Assembly (NCBI GenBank): GCA_018136815.1
Contig: CM030944.1
Coordinates: forward strand, 2,005,345 to 2,069,344
DNA: 64,000 nucleotides
Direction of reading: 5' to 3'
Source: Isochrysis galbana
Lineage: Eukaryota; Haptophyta; Isochrysidales; Isochrysidaceae
A program made the translations under genes and the position numbers. Position 1 is the first letter of the stretch, and each line of letters opens with the position of its first letter. Below the pieces are notes generated by a model. It ran no database searches. It was not told the origin of the DNA and saw nothing but the letters and a program-made list of their open reading frames with translations. Shown piece after piece: positions 49,159-61,200 of the stretch.

Positions 49159-50613
49159 TCATGACTCTAGGTGCGCAATAATGGGAGAAATGTCGCCATG
49201 CTCGCCGGACACCACTGGTCCGGAAACTTGCGGAGCTAAGCCCGGGAACAAGCGTCCATCGCGGGTCATGGCCACAAGTAGGGCGGCGACGTCTCGATCT
49301 TCACCTTCGATCACGTCAGCGATGGCCTCGCGAAGGTTCGCCGCAAATCGACGAGGGGCACAGTCTTCGGGCCATCCTTCATCGGCGCCTGCGGCCAATG
49401 CACCAATGAAACGGGCTCCGAGTTGTGGAGAGCCGCACATGATCTCCGCGGCATGCTCTGCCAATCTGGCAGCGTGCACACAACGGCATGCCTCGTCCGT
49501 CCCGCCCCTTAGCGCGCCGATGGCCTCTTCGGGCGGCGCAGCTCCCTCTACCACTACAGGTGCGGCTACGCTCTCGAGCTCGACGAAGGCAAGCGCAGCG
49601 CGGACGTCCTGTGCCGAGGGCCCCGACGAACTCCAGAACCTCTCCACGCGATGCGACGATGCGACACCGCGAGTGGACAACCACTCGTAGTGATTGAGCG
49701 GCCGCCCGCGAGCTACCCAAAAATTGAGCGAGATGTTGTCCTCGCCTGATGTTGGCTGGCTCACATGATGCCACCAGAATGCAGGGAGCCACAAGACGTC
49801 GCCCTCCTCCAGGGCCGCCTCTAATCCTTTGACACCGCCGGCAGCAGGGAACGCGCGAATATCCACTGCCTCAGGGTTCTCGAGCAGGCTATAATTGTCC
49901 ATCGGGTGGCCGACCGGGTAAGGATAGAGCCTGAAGCTGTTGCGTGGGTGGAAGAGCTGCACGCGCTTGCGCCCTCGGATCTGGGCGAGGAAGTTCGCCG
50001 AGCCGTCATAGTGCAACGGCGTGCTCAGCCCGCCGCTCGAGCACCAGAGCTGGCACGCCTCCACCTCCCCTTCTCCCGCTACGTCACATGCCCGACGCAA
50101 CCATGACCAGTCCACGAGGTCAAGCTCGCTCTGCAGCTCGGAGCGGCGCTCAAAGGTGCCACCACGGGCCCAGGCAAGGAGCACCTGCAGGTAAAAATGG
50201 CTCGGCCCTGCCTCCGACTCGATCGAGGCGCTCAGCAGCTGGCGCGCACCATCGGCGCACTGGTGGGTTGCGGCCTCACCCGTGCTGCGGTCGCAAGCGA
50301 GGCGTCGTGATCGCTGCTCAAACTCGTGGAAGGGCATCTCGACGATACGGCCTTCGCCAAGGCCCTGGCCGTACACGCGCGCCACCGACTTGACGCCAGG
50401 TGGCGTGACGTGTACGGGCAACTCCGCTTCACCGAAGAGCTGCGCCAGCCGACGGAAGTCCCAGTGGCGTAGCTGAGCGCTCAGAGCGCAGCCGCTCGAG
50501 AGCACTACCGGCTCATGGCGTGAGAGGAAGGCTGCGGCAGCCTGCTCACTCTCCACGCGTGCCACCTGACCCATCTGCGCCCGCTCGCGGCGGCCGCCGT
50601 GAGTGAAGCTCAT
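49159..50613 (-). CDS. JmjC/cupin-8 Fe(II)/2-oxoglutarate oxygenase
   Basis: 484 aa from the ATG at 50613 (MSFTHGGRRERA); the frame is open far upstream but without domain signal. The cupin fold is clear: PLHYDGSANFLAQIRGRKRV gives the His-x-Asp iron ligands (about residues 201 and 203) and the strand with the 2-oxoglutarate Lys; GDVLWLPAFWWHHVSQPTSG gives the distal His (about 282). QLFHPRNSFRLYPYPVGHPM and NISLNFWVA are typical of the cupin_8 group that includes FIH, JMJD5 and JMJD7 hydroxylases and TYW5. Such proteins hydroxylate proteins or tRNA bases; the substrate here is unknown. A C-terminal helical region (about 350-484) follows the catalytic domain. Divergent from the gene at 50934. 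Confidence 0.85.
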   Translation of the reverse strand: MSFTHGGRRERAQMGQVARVESEQAAAAFLSRHEPVVLSSGCALSAQLRHWDFRRLAQLFGEAELPVHVTPPGVKSVARVYGQGLGEGRIVEMPFHEFEQRSRRLACDRSTGEAATHQCADGARQLLSASIESEAGPSHFYLQVLLAWARGGTFERRSELQSELDLVDWSWLRRACDVAGEGEVEACQLWCSSGGLSTPLHYDGSANFLAQIRGRKRVQLFHPRNSFRLYPYPVGHPMDNYSLLENPEAVDIRAFPAAGGVKGLEAALEEGDVLWLPAFWWHHVSQPTSGEDNISLNFWVARGRPLNHYEWLSTRGVASSHRVERFWSSSGPSAQDVRAALAFVELESVAAPVVVEGAAPPEEAIGALRGGTDEACRCVHAARLAEHAAEIMCGSPQLGARFIGALAAGADEGWPEDCAPRRFAANLREAIADVIEGEDRDVAALLVAMTRDGRLFPGLAPQVSGPVVSGEHGDISPIIAHLES

Positions 50614-50933
50614 CGTCGACGCGGCTGTGGCCAGGCGCGGTGTGAACGAACGCCTCGGCAGCTCGATCGTGCGGGGACGCGAGGGGGCTCGGCGACACTC
50701 ACCGCCCAGGCTGCAGGCTTCGCGCGTCGGACGAGAGGGACTGCAGATGTTCTGCGCAGGAACAGACCGACAAAGGAACTTGTTAGTTGTTAGAGTTTTC
50801 TTAGAGGATTTTTGCAAGGTTCTCGTAATGTTTGAGGAGCGTGGTTGGAACAGCTCCTTCAACCTTCTTACAACCGCTCTGCAAAAAAAGATTTCCGCTG
50901 GTACTCGGTTGAAAGGGCGATCTCGCCGCTGGG

Positions 50934-51369
50934 ATGCCCACTCTCCCCTACACCGCGCAGGAGTTGGAGGACTCCCTCCTCGCCCTGGCACAGCACATGT
51001 GGATTGCCGGGTGCAGGCAGCGCAGGCAGGCACGGCTGCGTGGAGTGAGGCGGCGTCGCGCGCTGCGCCCGCGCGCGATCGAGACAGCTCTCCTTGTGTT
51101 CGCGGCAGCGCCGCTGTTGCGCACGACGCGCTCACGCATTGGGCCGGAGCGCCTTTCGCTCGCTCGACTCCAACGAGAATCAGCGGCTGTGGGCGGCGAC
51201 GAGCAAATGCTCGTGCGTGATATATATGCGCGCTTGGGTGTGCGGCTTGCAGACCTTCCTGACTTCATTGAAGCACTGCAGCTGCCGGCTGGCTTCCGTT
51301 TGCGCGGCAGGCATGTGGTCAGTGGAGAGGAAGCTGCCCTTATCACTCTCAGGCGGTTCAAGACTGCAG
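50934..51369 (+). CDS. PIF/Harbinger-like transposase N-terminal exon, fragment
   Basis: 145 codons from ATG 50934 to a CAG/GTGAGC donor at 51369. The N-terminal half is Arg-rich and helical. The end, LPDFIEALQLPAGFRLRGRH plus VVSGEEAALITLRRFKTAG, fits the region before the DDE domain of DDE_Tnp_4/Harbinger transposases (L-x-I-P-x-x-F-x-L, then GEEALLILL-x-R-L). No following DDE exon was found before the LINE fragment at 51680. It could be a remnant or a domesticated host gene. Its 5' region faces the JmjC gene 320 bp away. Confidence 0.4.
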
Positions 51370-51679
51370 GTGAGCGCGCATGCTCCCCTCCCCCCTCTCA
51401 ATCAATGGTGACCTCCACCATGCTCGCCTTACTCCACCTCCTCCTGCGTCCGCTAAGGTAGTTCGACTTCTTTGGCATGGGAGTGCGGGCGAAGTGAGTC
51501 CGCAATATCGGAGGCGCATGCCGCTGTTGTGGATCATATCCACACCGAGGCGTGCGAAATAGTACTTTCCATCGAAATCGGAAACCTGCTGGCCATTTGC
51601 GTTCATCGTTCATGAGCTCGTTGACCGTGAGCCCCTCGCCGGGCTCCTCCTCCATGTAGTTTGAAAGGTAGAACTCCTG
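51370..51679. other. Stretch after the Harbinger-like exon
   Basis: On the minus strand 51606-51460 encodes MNANGQQVSDFDGKYYFARL and GVDMIHNSGMRLRYCGLTS, a plausible exon fragment of an unrecognised protein; too short to assign. Confidence 0.3.
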
Positions 51680-51745
51680 AAAACTATTGTTATAGTTTTA
51701 GCGTTAGCGATGGAGCGCGCGCCGACCGCTCCCACTCCCCAGCCC
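51680..51745 (+). mobile_element. LINE 5' end fragment
   Basis: Starts with the same 20-base hairpin as 48824-48805, repeats TTAGCG once more, then ATGGAGCGCGCGCCGACCGC and about 25 further bases matching the start of LINE ORF1, after which similarity stops at an AAATATC cluster. Confidence 0.85.
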
Positions 51746-52519
51746 CCTACCTAGGGGTAGGCCAGGATATCCACGAATCTTCGCCCAAATATCCCTCAAA
51801 AATATCCAAGAAATATCCAAGCGCCAGCCCAAATATCCGCAGGCAACCCAAGAAAAGAATAGATATAAGCGACTTGAGACCTGTTTTCACTTTAAACGAC
51901 AAGGGTGGGCTCAGACCCGGCGAGGAACTAGTGGAACTAGCCACCAAACTGGGGATAGCACACGCCGTAGAAGGGGACAAGACGCGAAAAAAAGACGGCG
52001 AATAAGCCGAAGACACGGCGAACCTGGGATCCATGGGGGATAACATGAACCCGACGGAACCCGGACAACCAACGCGAACCAGGCCAGGCACGCGCAAGCC
52101 AAAAGAGACAGCAACAGGCCTGCCCGGCCCCCGCACTCCGAACCAGGCTCTAGGTAGGGCACCAGAGCCGGACCCCGGAAACCGAAGATAAAGGAATGAA
52201 GGGGGGCAGGGGAAGAGGTGGAGGGAGGGAAGTTAAGGGCGGTGTAAATAGTAAAGGGGAACTAGTCCCGGTCAATAGTAGGTGTGTAGCCCCGAATCTT
52301 CAGATGTTTTTTTAGAGCTAGAGCTAGAGCTAGAGCTAGAGCTAGAGCTAGAGCTAGAGCTAGAGCAGAGATCGATCCTGTGATCCTGTGGTGCTGTTGC
52401 AGAGTTGGTTGTGGGGTCCCTCCGTCAGCCTGCCGCCGAGGGGGAGGGGCGGGGGGGGGGGGGAGAAGGGGGGGGGGGAGGCGCTGCCGCTCGACTCCTC
52501 TTTTTGGACGGGGGAGAGA

Positions 52520-52556
<37 letters not shown>

Positions 52557-52762
52557 GGCGGGCGGGTAGGCAGTAGGCGCGGTGGAGGCGGGGGGGGGGG
52601 GGGGGAGCACCCACGGAGACGTGAAGGAATTCGCGCTGGACACTAGAAGAGTAGGGCTGGAGGGGGAGGGGAGAGGAAGGGGAGGGGGGAGAGAGGAGGG
52701 GGGAGAGAGAGAGAGAGGAGAGAGGCGGGAGTGGGCGCCAGGCGGCGGCGGTGGCGGGGCGC
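51746..52762. other. Spacer upstream of the ankyrin-HDAC gene
   Basis: Holds an ATATCC cluster (51770-51845), the GAGCTA repeat and long G runs (52440-52620). 52294-52313 is the reverse complement of 24973-24992. No gene recognised. Confidence 0.5.
52315..52367. repeat. (GAGCTA)n tandem repeat
   Basis: About nine hexamer units. Confidence 0.95.
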
Positions 52763-55645
52763 ATGTCGCTCGCTGATCTGCTCGGTGCAGAGCTGGGCGA
52801 GGAGGACGAGGAGGACGAGGAAGACGAGGACTTCGTGGCAGGAGACGAGGAGGAGACTGAAGACGAGGAAGAGGAGGAAGAGGAGGACACTGACATGGCG
52901 GAGGAGGAGGAGGGGGAGGAGGAGGAGGAGGGTGGCGGCGGTGGCTTCTTGTCCGAGCAGCGCTCAGAGGGGGCTCCCGTAAGGCTTCACCTGCTGGTAG
53001 GGCGTGGGGCAGCGTCCGAGCTTGCGGCCGTGCTACACGAGGGCGCGTATCTCGAGGGCGCCGCCGCCGAGCGCTTCGTGGAGCGCATCAACCGGCCTGA
53101 CGGCACGGGTGCCACGCCGCTCCACCATGTACTCATCTCAGCGGCGGTGCGCACGACAGTCGCGGCGGCGGGAAGCGACGACCCTTGGGCGCCCGACTCG
53201 GCGCGCTTCCTGCAGCTCTTCTTGGGCAGATCAGCTGACGATGTGGGTGAGAGCGACACTGAGTCGGCGGCCGATTCGCGTCTGGCGGCGGCCATCGCGG
53301 CGGATGATGCGGCGGCAGTTGGAGAGGAGGGCGGTGGGACTGAGGGCGAGGAGGGCGCAAGTGACGGCACGGCGGGTGGGCACTTGGAGTGCGTGCGTCT
53401 ACTGCTCGCAGCAGGCGCAAGGGCGGACCAGTGCTTCTTCGATCGGACAGCGCTGCACCTCGCTGCGGTCGTTGGCTGCCTGCCCGCCGCCGCGCCATTT
53501 GCCGCGGCCGCTGCTGATGCACTTCTCCGTGCGGGCGCCAATTTGTGTGCGACCGATGGTGATGGCTTGACACCGTTACACCTGGCAGCGGCAGCGGGCG
53601 CGGGCGAGGGCGGGGCGTCGGTGCTCGTGGCAATGGTGTCGGCGGCCTCTGCCGAGTCGTTAACGACCGCCTTGCACTCCACTGACCGTGCGGGCCGGAC
53701 GCCGCTGCATGCGGCAGTGCGCGCAGGCTGCGCGGTGGCAGAGCACGCCGTCGGTGTGCTGCTCTCGGCGGGCGCCAATGCGGGTACCGCCGATCACGAC
53801 GGCTTGACTCCGCTGCATCTGGCAGCAGCCAACTGCGACACGGGGGTCGTGGCAGCGCTTTGCGCTGCCGGTGCCCCGACGGCGCATCGCGACGGCTTTG
53901 GCCGCACTGCGATTGACATAGGCGCGGTGTGCGGCAGGGGCGAGCTGATTGGCGTGCTGCCTGGCCTGAGCGCCGAAGCGGTGGCGGCAGGCGCGTTGGC
54001 GGAGCGCCGCACCCACCTTTATGCGCATCCAGCGTGCCTGCTCCACGCGGCACCTGTTGGTGCACAGGTGGACTCGCTGAGCGCAGCCGAAAAGTGCGCA
54101 GCTCGCCCTCGCGTCCCGCCCCCGTTTTGCCTTCCCTCGCTGCCTACTCACCCCTTCCACTGTCCGGCCCGGGCCTTCCCCACCGCGCGCGCAGGCGCTC
54201 CCTCTTTGGCCAGCCTGAGTGCGCCGACCGACTGCGCACCATGCTCGCACCGTACGGCAGCCTGCGTGGAAGCCGTTTCGCGCCGCTCGTTCGCTGCGCT
54301 GCGCCGCGTGCACAGCTCGCCGACGTGCTACGCGTGCACGAGTGGTCATACTACGACTCACTCCAGCGGCAGTGTGCCGCACTCGCCGCACGCGCATCGG
54401 CCGAGCCGGAGCGGCCGGCGATTGGGCGGATGGACAACGACACCGAGGTGACGGAGTACTCGATGATCGCCGCGTTGCATGCCGCCGGCGCCGTGGTCGA
54501 GGCAGTGCGCGACGTGTGCGCGGTACCGCGCCGTGCGCGCAATGCCTTCTGCGCTGTGCGTCCACCTGGCCACCATGCCGGTCCCCGTGGCGCGGTCGGC
54601 GGCCAGTCCGCCGGCTTCTGCCTCTTCTCGACAGCCGCCATCGGCGCCGCCTACGCGCTTGCAAGCCACCGTGACGTTGTACGGCGTGTTGCGATCCTTG
54701 ACTACGACGTGCACCACGGAAATGGCACACAGGCGTGCGTGCGAAACGTGCGGCCGAGCGAGCGCGTCGAGACCTTCACGTGCGGGGCGGGAGCGCTGCA
54801 GATCACCGGCGTCGACTTCAAGCCGTGGCTCTCCCAGAATGATGGCGACAACGTGTTCTTCGGCTCGATCCACGGATTCGGCCACGAGAGTGCGCCATAC
54901 GACCCTGATGCAGACTCCGACACCGGTCCAGAGCACGGCCAATTCTACCCCGGTTCGGGCGGGCCAGTCGACCAGTCGTCTGCGCCTATGGTGTTGAACT
55001 CGCCCGTGGCGCTCCGCACCGACTCACACGCCTGGAGGCGCGAGATGAGCGCCAAGCTGCTCGGCCCGCTAGACGCCTTCGCGCCCGACCTGGTCATCAT
55101 CTCCGCTGGCTTCGACGCCCATGCGCATGACCCGCTCGAGGCGGGCGCGCTGCAGGACCTGGATTTTGAGTGGATGACGGCCGAGCTCGTCGGCCTCGCC
55201 GAAGCGCGTTGCGCGGGCCGCCTTGTCTCCGTGCTCGAGGGTGGTTACCAAATCACCGGTGGGCCTGTCTCCTCGCTCGGCCGGGCGGTCGCCGCGCACG
55301 TGGCGACGCTGATGGACAGATCGCTCGTGCGACTGCCCTGGGACGCGCGCGCTTCCGGTGACCGGCTTGTGCTGGGTATCCAAGCTGAGGCGCAGTGGCG
55401 CGAGGCCCGTTTGTCCGCGATGGGTGCGCAAAACGCACCTGCGCAGCTCGCTGATGGCTCGACTGCACGGCGCTCCAAACGGACACGCTCCGACGTGGAC
55501 TACACCAAGTTGCAGGTGGGTCACCCCCCCGTGCCGCACCATGTGCAAAATGCTCCTACGCCCACGCGCACCTCACTTTCCGCCGCCGCCCTACGAGCAG
55601 GCCGAAATTGAGGCCGAAGAGGAGGCGAGCGCAAAGCGGCGCTAA
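52763..55645 (+). CDS. Ankyrin-repeat histone deacetylase (class II-type)
   Basis: Model: exons 52763-54067, 54214-55515 and 55601-55645, phase-0 GT-AG introns, 883 aa. Residues 10-65 are an almost pure Glu/Asp tract. About 80-400 hold ankyrin repeats (DRTALHLAAVVGC, DGLTPLHLAAAAGAGEG, AGRTPLHAAVRAGCA, DGLTPLHLAAANCDTG). The deacetylase domain starts at HLYAHPACLLHAAP, crosses intron 1 (QPECADRLRTMLAPYG) and carries RPPGHHA, DYDVHHGNGTQ, FFGSIHGFGHE, ISAGFDAHAHDPL and EGGY, so the two active-site His residues and the zinc ligands (Asp, His, Asp) are present. It removes acetyl groups from lysines of histones or other proteins. A basic KRTRS stretch and an acidic tail end the protein. The start at 52763 is the first ATG; the frame opens four codons earlier at a GTG. 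Confidence 0.9.
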
Positions 55646-56084
55646 GTTCGTGAAGGAAACGCGTACTAGGAGGCAACGTCGGCGAATGGCGTCACTTGGC
55701 GTCACATGCATGCCGAAGTCGTAGAAGCATTGCATGATACTTGTATATATTGACTCTTCCCTAGTCTCATCCGCCGAGGTGCCCCAAGGCCGATGCATTC
55801 GCACATTCACCTTTTCCTGACAGTAATGCGTACCCTCGGCCTAGTCAATGATTTAGTTCCGCGAGCAAATTGGGCTACGAGTGCCCGCCTAAGCATAAGG
55901 GCACGTCCTCGCCTTGAGCGTTACCTTCCGTGTTGCATTGTGAATGCGCGGTAGACTATCGGAGACGACTGTGGGTGTTTTGTGACAATTGTGTGGTTCA
56001 AGTGAGCTATCAATAGCAGCCCGGTCAATCACTATGGGTACCCCATGCTGGTAAATATTGAGTAAACGTTTGTGGAATGATTCT
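55646..56084. other. Spacer
   Basis: 3' UTR of the HDAC gene; nothing else recognised. Confidence 0.5.
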
Positions 56085-56241
56085 CGAACTAAGTTTATAC
56101 TTAGTTCGCCCATGGGGGGGCACGAGCCCCCCTCTCTCTCCACTCCTCCCCTGCCATGGGGGAGGAACCACCCACTCTCCTGGCACGCCTGATGGCTTGC
56201 CAGAAGCACACTGCCCTGCTGACCCATTCCTCTCCCCACAG
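56085..56241 (+). repeat. Dispersed repeat R3, copy 2
   Basis: CGAACTAAGT/ACTTAGTTCG hairpin start, then CCCATGGGGGGGCACGAGC and end TCTCCCCACAG, matching 28868-29049. It abuts the copia fossil block. Confidence 0.8.
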
Positions 56242-56269
56242 GCACGCCTGATTCGCCCCCCGACGGCGC

Positions 56270-58160
56270 TTGTCATCCATAGCTAAGGGCTTCGTCATCA
56301 TGTCGGCCACATTGAGCTCGGTCTGCACGTGGTAGACACGTAACACATTCTTCTGCGTGAGCTCACGCACGTAGAGCTCACGACGATGGATGTGACGGGC
56401 CAAACCCTTCATGATGGGATTGTCCGCGAGTGCCTTTGCACCCTTGCTGTCGGACAAGAGCGGACTTGGCTCCGCTTGCTTCCAACCGAGATCCGCGAGC
56501 GTGTTACGGAAGTTCTCGATACGTTGCGAAGCAAGGGAGGCCGCCATCGTTTCCGCTTCATTGGCCGACAAGGAGATGCTGTTTTGGCGCTTGCTGCCCC
56601 AATCGACGAGGCTACCATTGATGAAGATGAGCCAGCCGCTCGTCGAACGTACGACATCCCACGATGCGTCGACCATGCCGCGTACCATGCCTTCACCCTG
56701 ACGAAAGAGGCCGATGATGGGGCTATCGCCATTGTTCTTGTAGTACTTGAGGCCCATGGTGCCACGGTTCTTGAGGTAGAGAAGGCAATGCAGCGCGGCG
56801 TGCCAAAGGTTCACGGTGGGGAACGACATCGCGCGGCAAAGTTGGCCCACCGTGTACGAGATGTCGGGGTTGCTCACCACGGCGGCGTAGAGGAGACTAC
56901 CGACAAGGCCGCGGTACTTGGTGCCAAACTTGGGATCGAGCTCCGCCTTGATCCGCTCTTTCTCGTCTTGCGCCTCGATGACGTCCTTGCCGAGGTACGA
57001 GTTGCATACTTGAGGCCCATGGTGCCACGGTTCTTGAGGTAGAGAAGGCAATGCAGCGCCGCCTGCCAAAGGTTCACGGTGGGGAACGACATCGCGCGGC
57101 AAAGTTGGCCCACCGTGTACGAGATGTCGGGGTTGCTCACCACGGCGGCGTAGAGGGCAAGCAAGAGAGCAACCCGTACGAGCCGTGGGGCAACCCTGCG
57201 GAAATCGCGGTCAAGTTGCTCGAGCGCACCATGCGTCCATTGCTCCTGGGGTGCAATGCCCCCCAAGAGTATTGGGAGTTTGCGCTCTATCCCGCGATGG
57301 TGATCATCAACCGCATCCCCGGCGCCAAAGACACTGCTCCTCCTCTAGTGCGTGCCGGCATCCGCCACACGGTCAACCTGAGCATGCTCAAGGTGTTCGG
57401 TTGCAAGGCCATCGTGCAAAAGCCCAAGGCGTACCGCGACAACAACTTGTCGGAGCAAGCACAAGAGTGCATCTACTTGGGCCCGGCACGCTACCACACG
57501 GGCAACATCTTCATGTCGCTCGAGACGGGCAAGGTGTTTGTGAGCGGTGTGCACGCCACCTTCATGGAGTCCGAGTTTCCGTGGAAAACCACGAGGGGGG
57601 GTGAGATCCCCATTGACAAGACCGACCAATACGGCAAGATGCATGGCTCAATCTACGCGTTTGGCATCCCGGAGGACCACGAGGATCCGGACTACACGCC
57701 CTCGGAGCATTCCTACTCGGGCCCCATCACGGAGGTGGAAGAGTGAGTGGCGAAAGCTTTCTTGTTACTTGTCTCTTAGGGGTCTCTACCCTTGCACGGT
57801 CCGATGTCCGTTCAAACGACTCAACCACCTTCATGCCAAGTGAGCTTGAAGCCATCCTTCTCCATGGCCTCAAATACCTTGCGCACGAGCTTCATGTCAT
57901 TGGAGCCCCACGGCATGTCGTCCACGTACGTGGCCATGACCATGAAGGAATCCTCATCACGGAGCACGTAGAGGCATGGCTCGCTGAACGCCACGATGAA
58001 GCCAAACGCCTCAAGCCACATGGACAACTTGAGCCACCAATTGCGGCCGGACTGCACCAAGCCATAGAGCGATTGCCCTAAGAGGGCTGCTAGTTCTTGT
58101 CCGTGTTCATCGTACTTGCGGTAGTTTTTGGGCATGCGTACCCAAACGCGCTCGTTGGGT
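56270..58160. mobile_element. Ty1/copia fossil mosaic, left block
   Basis: Broken, rearranged pieces of an LTR retroelement of the Ty1/copia family. Recognisable parts: the reverse-transcriptase end and RNase H on the minus strand (56286-57012), a short repeat of part of it (57012-57160), the C-terminal part of integrase and the following linker on the plus strand (57160-57745), and a reverse-transcriptase piece on the minus strand (57770-58160). At least four junctions are seen. The pieces are very similar to those of the right block, so the rearrangement looks recent. No LTR pair was found. Confidence 0.85.
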
Positions 58161-58232
58161 CTCTACCCTTGCACGGTCCGTTGTCCGTTCAAACGACTCA
58201 ACCGCCGTAACCGACTCAACCGCCGTAACCGA

Positions 58233-61200
58233 CTCAACCGCCGGTCACGTAACCGACACAAAAACAAAACCCCAACAAGAACAAATGCTTTGCACACCAC
58301 CTAGCCATAGCTAGGCCTTGGGTTCACGACACACATGAAGCCTTGCATGAAGCCTTGCGCTTCTCACCCCCCCTTGACCTGATCCCCCGGAGAAGGGCAA
58401 CAAATGAGGGATTCGCAAGGCAGCAAGATCTCAGATGCGAACCATGATCAGCCCACGGAACTTGGTGAACTTGTTCGCCGCTAAGGGCTTCGTCATCATG
58501 TCGGCCACATTGAGCTCGGTCTGAACGTGGTAGACACGTAAGACATTCTTCTGCGTGAGCTCACGCACGTAGAGCTCACGACGATGGATGTGACGGGCCA
58601 AACCCTTCATGATGGGATTGTCCGCGAGTGCCTTTGCACCCTTGCTGTCGGACAAGAGCGGGCTTGGTTCCGCTTGCTTCCAACCGAGATCCGCGAGCGT
58701 GTTACGGAAGTTCTCGATACGCTGCGAAGCGAGGGAGGCCGCCATCGTTTCCGCTTCGTTGGCCGACAAGGAGATGCTGTTTTGGCGCTTGCTGCCCCAA
58801 TCGACGAGGCTGCCATTGATGAAGATGAGCCAGCCGCTCGTCGAACGTACTACGTCCCACGATGCGTCGACCATGCCGCGTACCATGCCTTCACCTTGAC
58901 GAAAGAGGCCGATGATAGGGCTATCGCCATTGTTCTTGTAGTACTTGAGGCCCATGGTGCCACGGTTCTTGAGGTAGAGAAGGCAATGCAGCGCCGCGTG
59001 CCAAAGGTTCACGGTGGGGAACGACATCGCGCGGCAAAGTTGGCCCACCGTGTACGAGATGTCGGGGTTGCTCACCACGGCGGCGTAGAGGAGACTACCG
59101 ACGAGGCCGCGGTACTTGGTGCCAAACTTGGGATCGAGCTCCGCCTTGATCCGCTCTTTCTCGTCTTGCGCCTCGATGACGTCCTTGCCGAGGTACGAGT
59201 TGCATGGCGTGTCGACGGTGTTGCGCAGCGTGTCCTCGTACTTGGTCATCTCTTCGAGATGCGCGCCCACCAACTTGTTGATGTAGTCTCCTTGGTGAAG
59301 AATGATTCCATCACTCACTTCCTTGAGTTGGGCTCCAAGTACTTCATCGAGATCTTCATGCCAAGTGAGCTTAAAGCCATCCTTCTCCATGGCCTCAAAC
59401 ACCTTGCGCACGAGCTTCATGTCATTGGAGCCCCACGGCATGTCGTCCACGTACGTGGCCATGACCATGAAGGAATCCTCATCACGGAGTACGTAGAGGC
59501 ATGGCTCGCTGAACGCCACGATGAAGCCAAATGCCTCAAGCCACATGGACAACTTGAGCCACCAATTGCGGCCGGATTGCACCAAGCCATAGAGCGATTG
59601 TCCCAAGAGGGCCGCTAGCTCTTGTCCGTGTTCATCGTACTTGCGGTAGTTCTTGGGCATGCGTACCCAAACGCGCTCGTTGGGGGGCAACTCGCTCTGC
59701 GTGTACGCGGAGATGGCATCGGCGGCGCCCTTGTACGTGCACATGATGACGGAGATGACGCAGAACAGTCGAAAGCCGCCATGGGAGATGGTTGGCGAGT
59801 ACGAGAGGTCAAAGTCAATGCCCGGGACTTGGCGGAACCCTTGCACGTACATGCGCGACTTGCGGATGCCGTCGCGCTTGTAGCGGAGGGTCTCACCTAG
59901 TGGGATGGCGCGTCCCACTTCCTTGATTGGCTTCTCGTCGATGAAGGTCTTGTTGGTCACCAAGGTGTTGTACTCCTTCATGCGTGCCTCCTCCCACAAG
60001 TCTTGTTCATCTTGTGGTAGGTACTTGAGTTGGTGCGGCTTAAAGGGCTTTGGGAAGCCGATGTAGATGGCGTCGTCGCACACCTCAGTCGCCATCAAGA
60101 TCTTGTGGCACATCGACGCCGAGTACTCGCTTGCACTCTCGTCGCCAAAGACAGTGTTGTCGTTGCCCAAGGTGGAGTAGTCCATCACCGTGTACGGGAG
60201 CTCCTCTCCCGCGATGCGGCTTGAGCGGCGTGGTGCGGTGTCCTCCTTGCCATCTTCCGACTCGAATGGCCCGCGTTGCACTTCGCCACTTGGCGTAAGC
60301 GTATCGTTATCCTCCTCATCGGACTCGATGATGCGGCGGTGACGTTGAGGAGCTCGGATAGGCGACGTGGTGTCGGAGGCATTGTCGCTATTGTCCTCTT
60401 CCACCTCCGTGATGGGGCCCGAGTAGGAATGCTCCGAGGGCGTGTAGTCCGGATCCTCGTGGTCCTCCGGGATGCCAAACGCGTAGATTGAGCCATGCAT
60501 CTTGCCGTATTGGTCGGTCTTGTCAATGGGGATCTCACCCCGTGAAGGCATGGTACGCGGCATGGTCGACGCATCGTGGGACGTAGTACGTTCGACGAGC
60601 GGCTGGCTCATCTTCATCAATGGCAGCCTCGTCGATTGGGGCAGCAAGCGCCAAAACAGCATCTCCTTGTCGGCCAACGAAGCGGAAACGATGGCGGCCT
60701 CCCTCGCTTCGCAGCGTATCGAGAACTTCCGTAACACGCTCGCGGATCTCGGTTGGAAGCAAGCGGAACCAAGCCCGCTCTTGTCCGACAGCAAGGGTGC
60801 AAAGGCACTCGCGGACAATCCCATCATGAAGGGTTTGGCCCGTCACATCCATCGTCGTGAGCTCTACGTGCGTGAGCTCACGCAGAAGAATGTCTTACGT
60901 GTCTACCACGTTCAGACCGAGCTCAATGTGGCCGACATGATGACGAAGCCCTTAGCGGCGAACAAGTTCACCAAGTTCCGTGGGCTGATCATGGTTCGCA
61001 TCTGAGATCTTGCTGCCTTGCGAATCCCTCATTTGTTGCCCTTCTCCGGGGGATCAGGTCAAGGGGGGGTGAGAAGCGCAAGGCTTCATGCAAGGCTTCA
61101 TGTGTGTCGTGAACCCAAGGCCTAGCTATGGCTAGGTGGTGTGCAAAGCATTTGTTCTTGTTGGGGTTTTGTTTTTGTGTCGGTTACGTGACCGGCGGTT

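Noticed and set aside
58584-59618. 344-codon plus-strand frame
   Set aside because: Antisense shadow of the copia fossil pol region.
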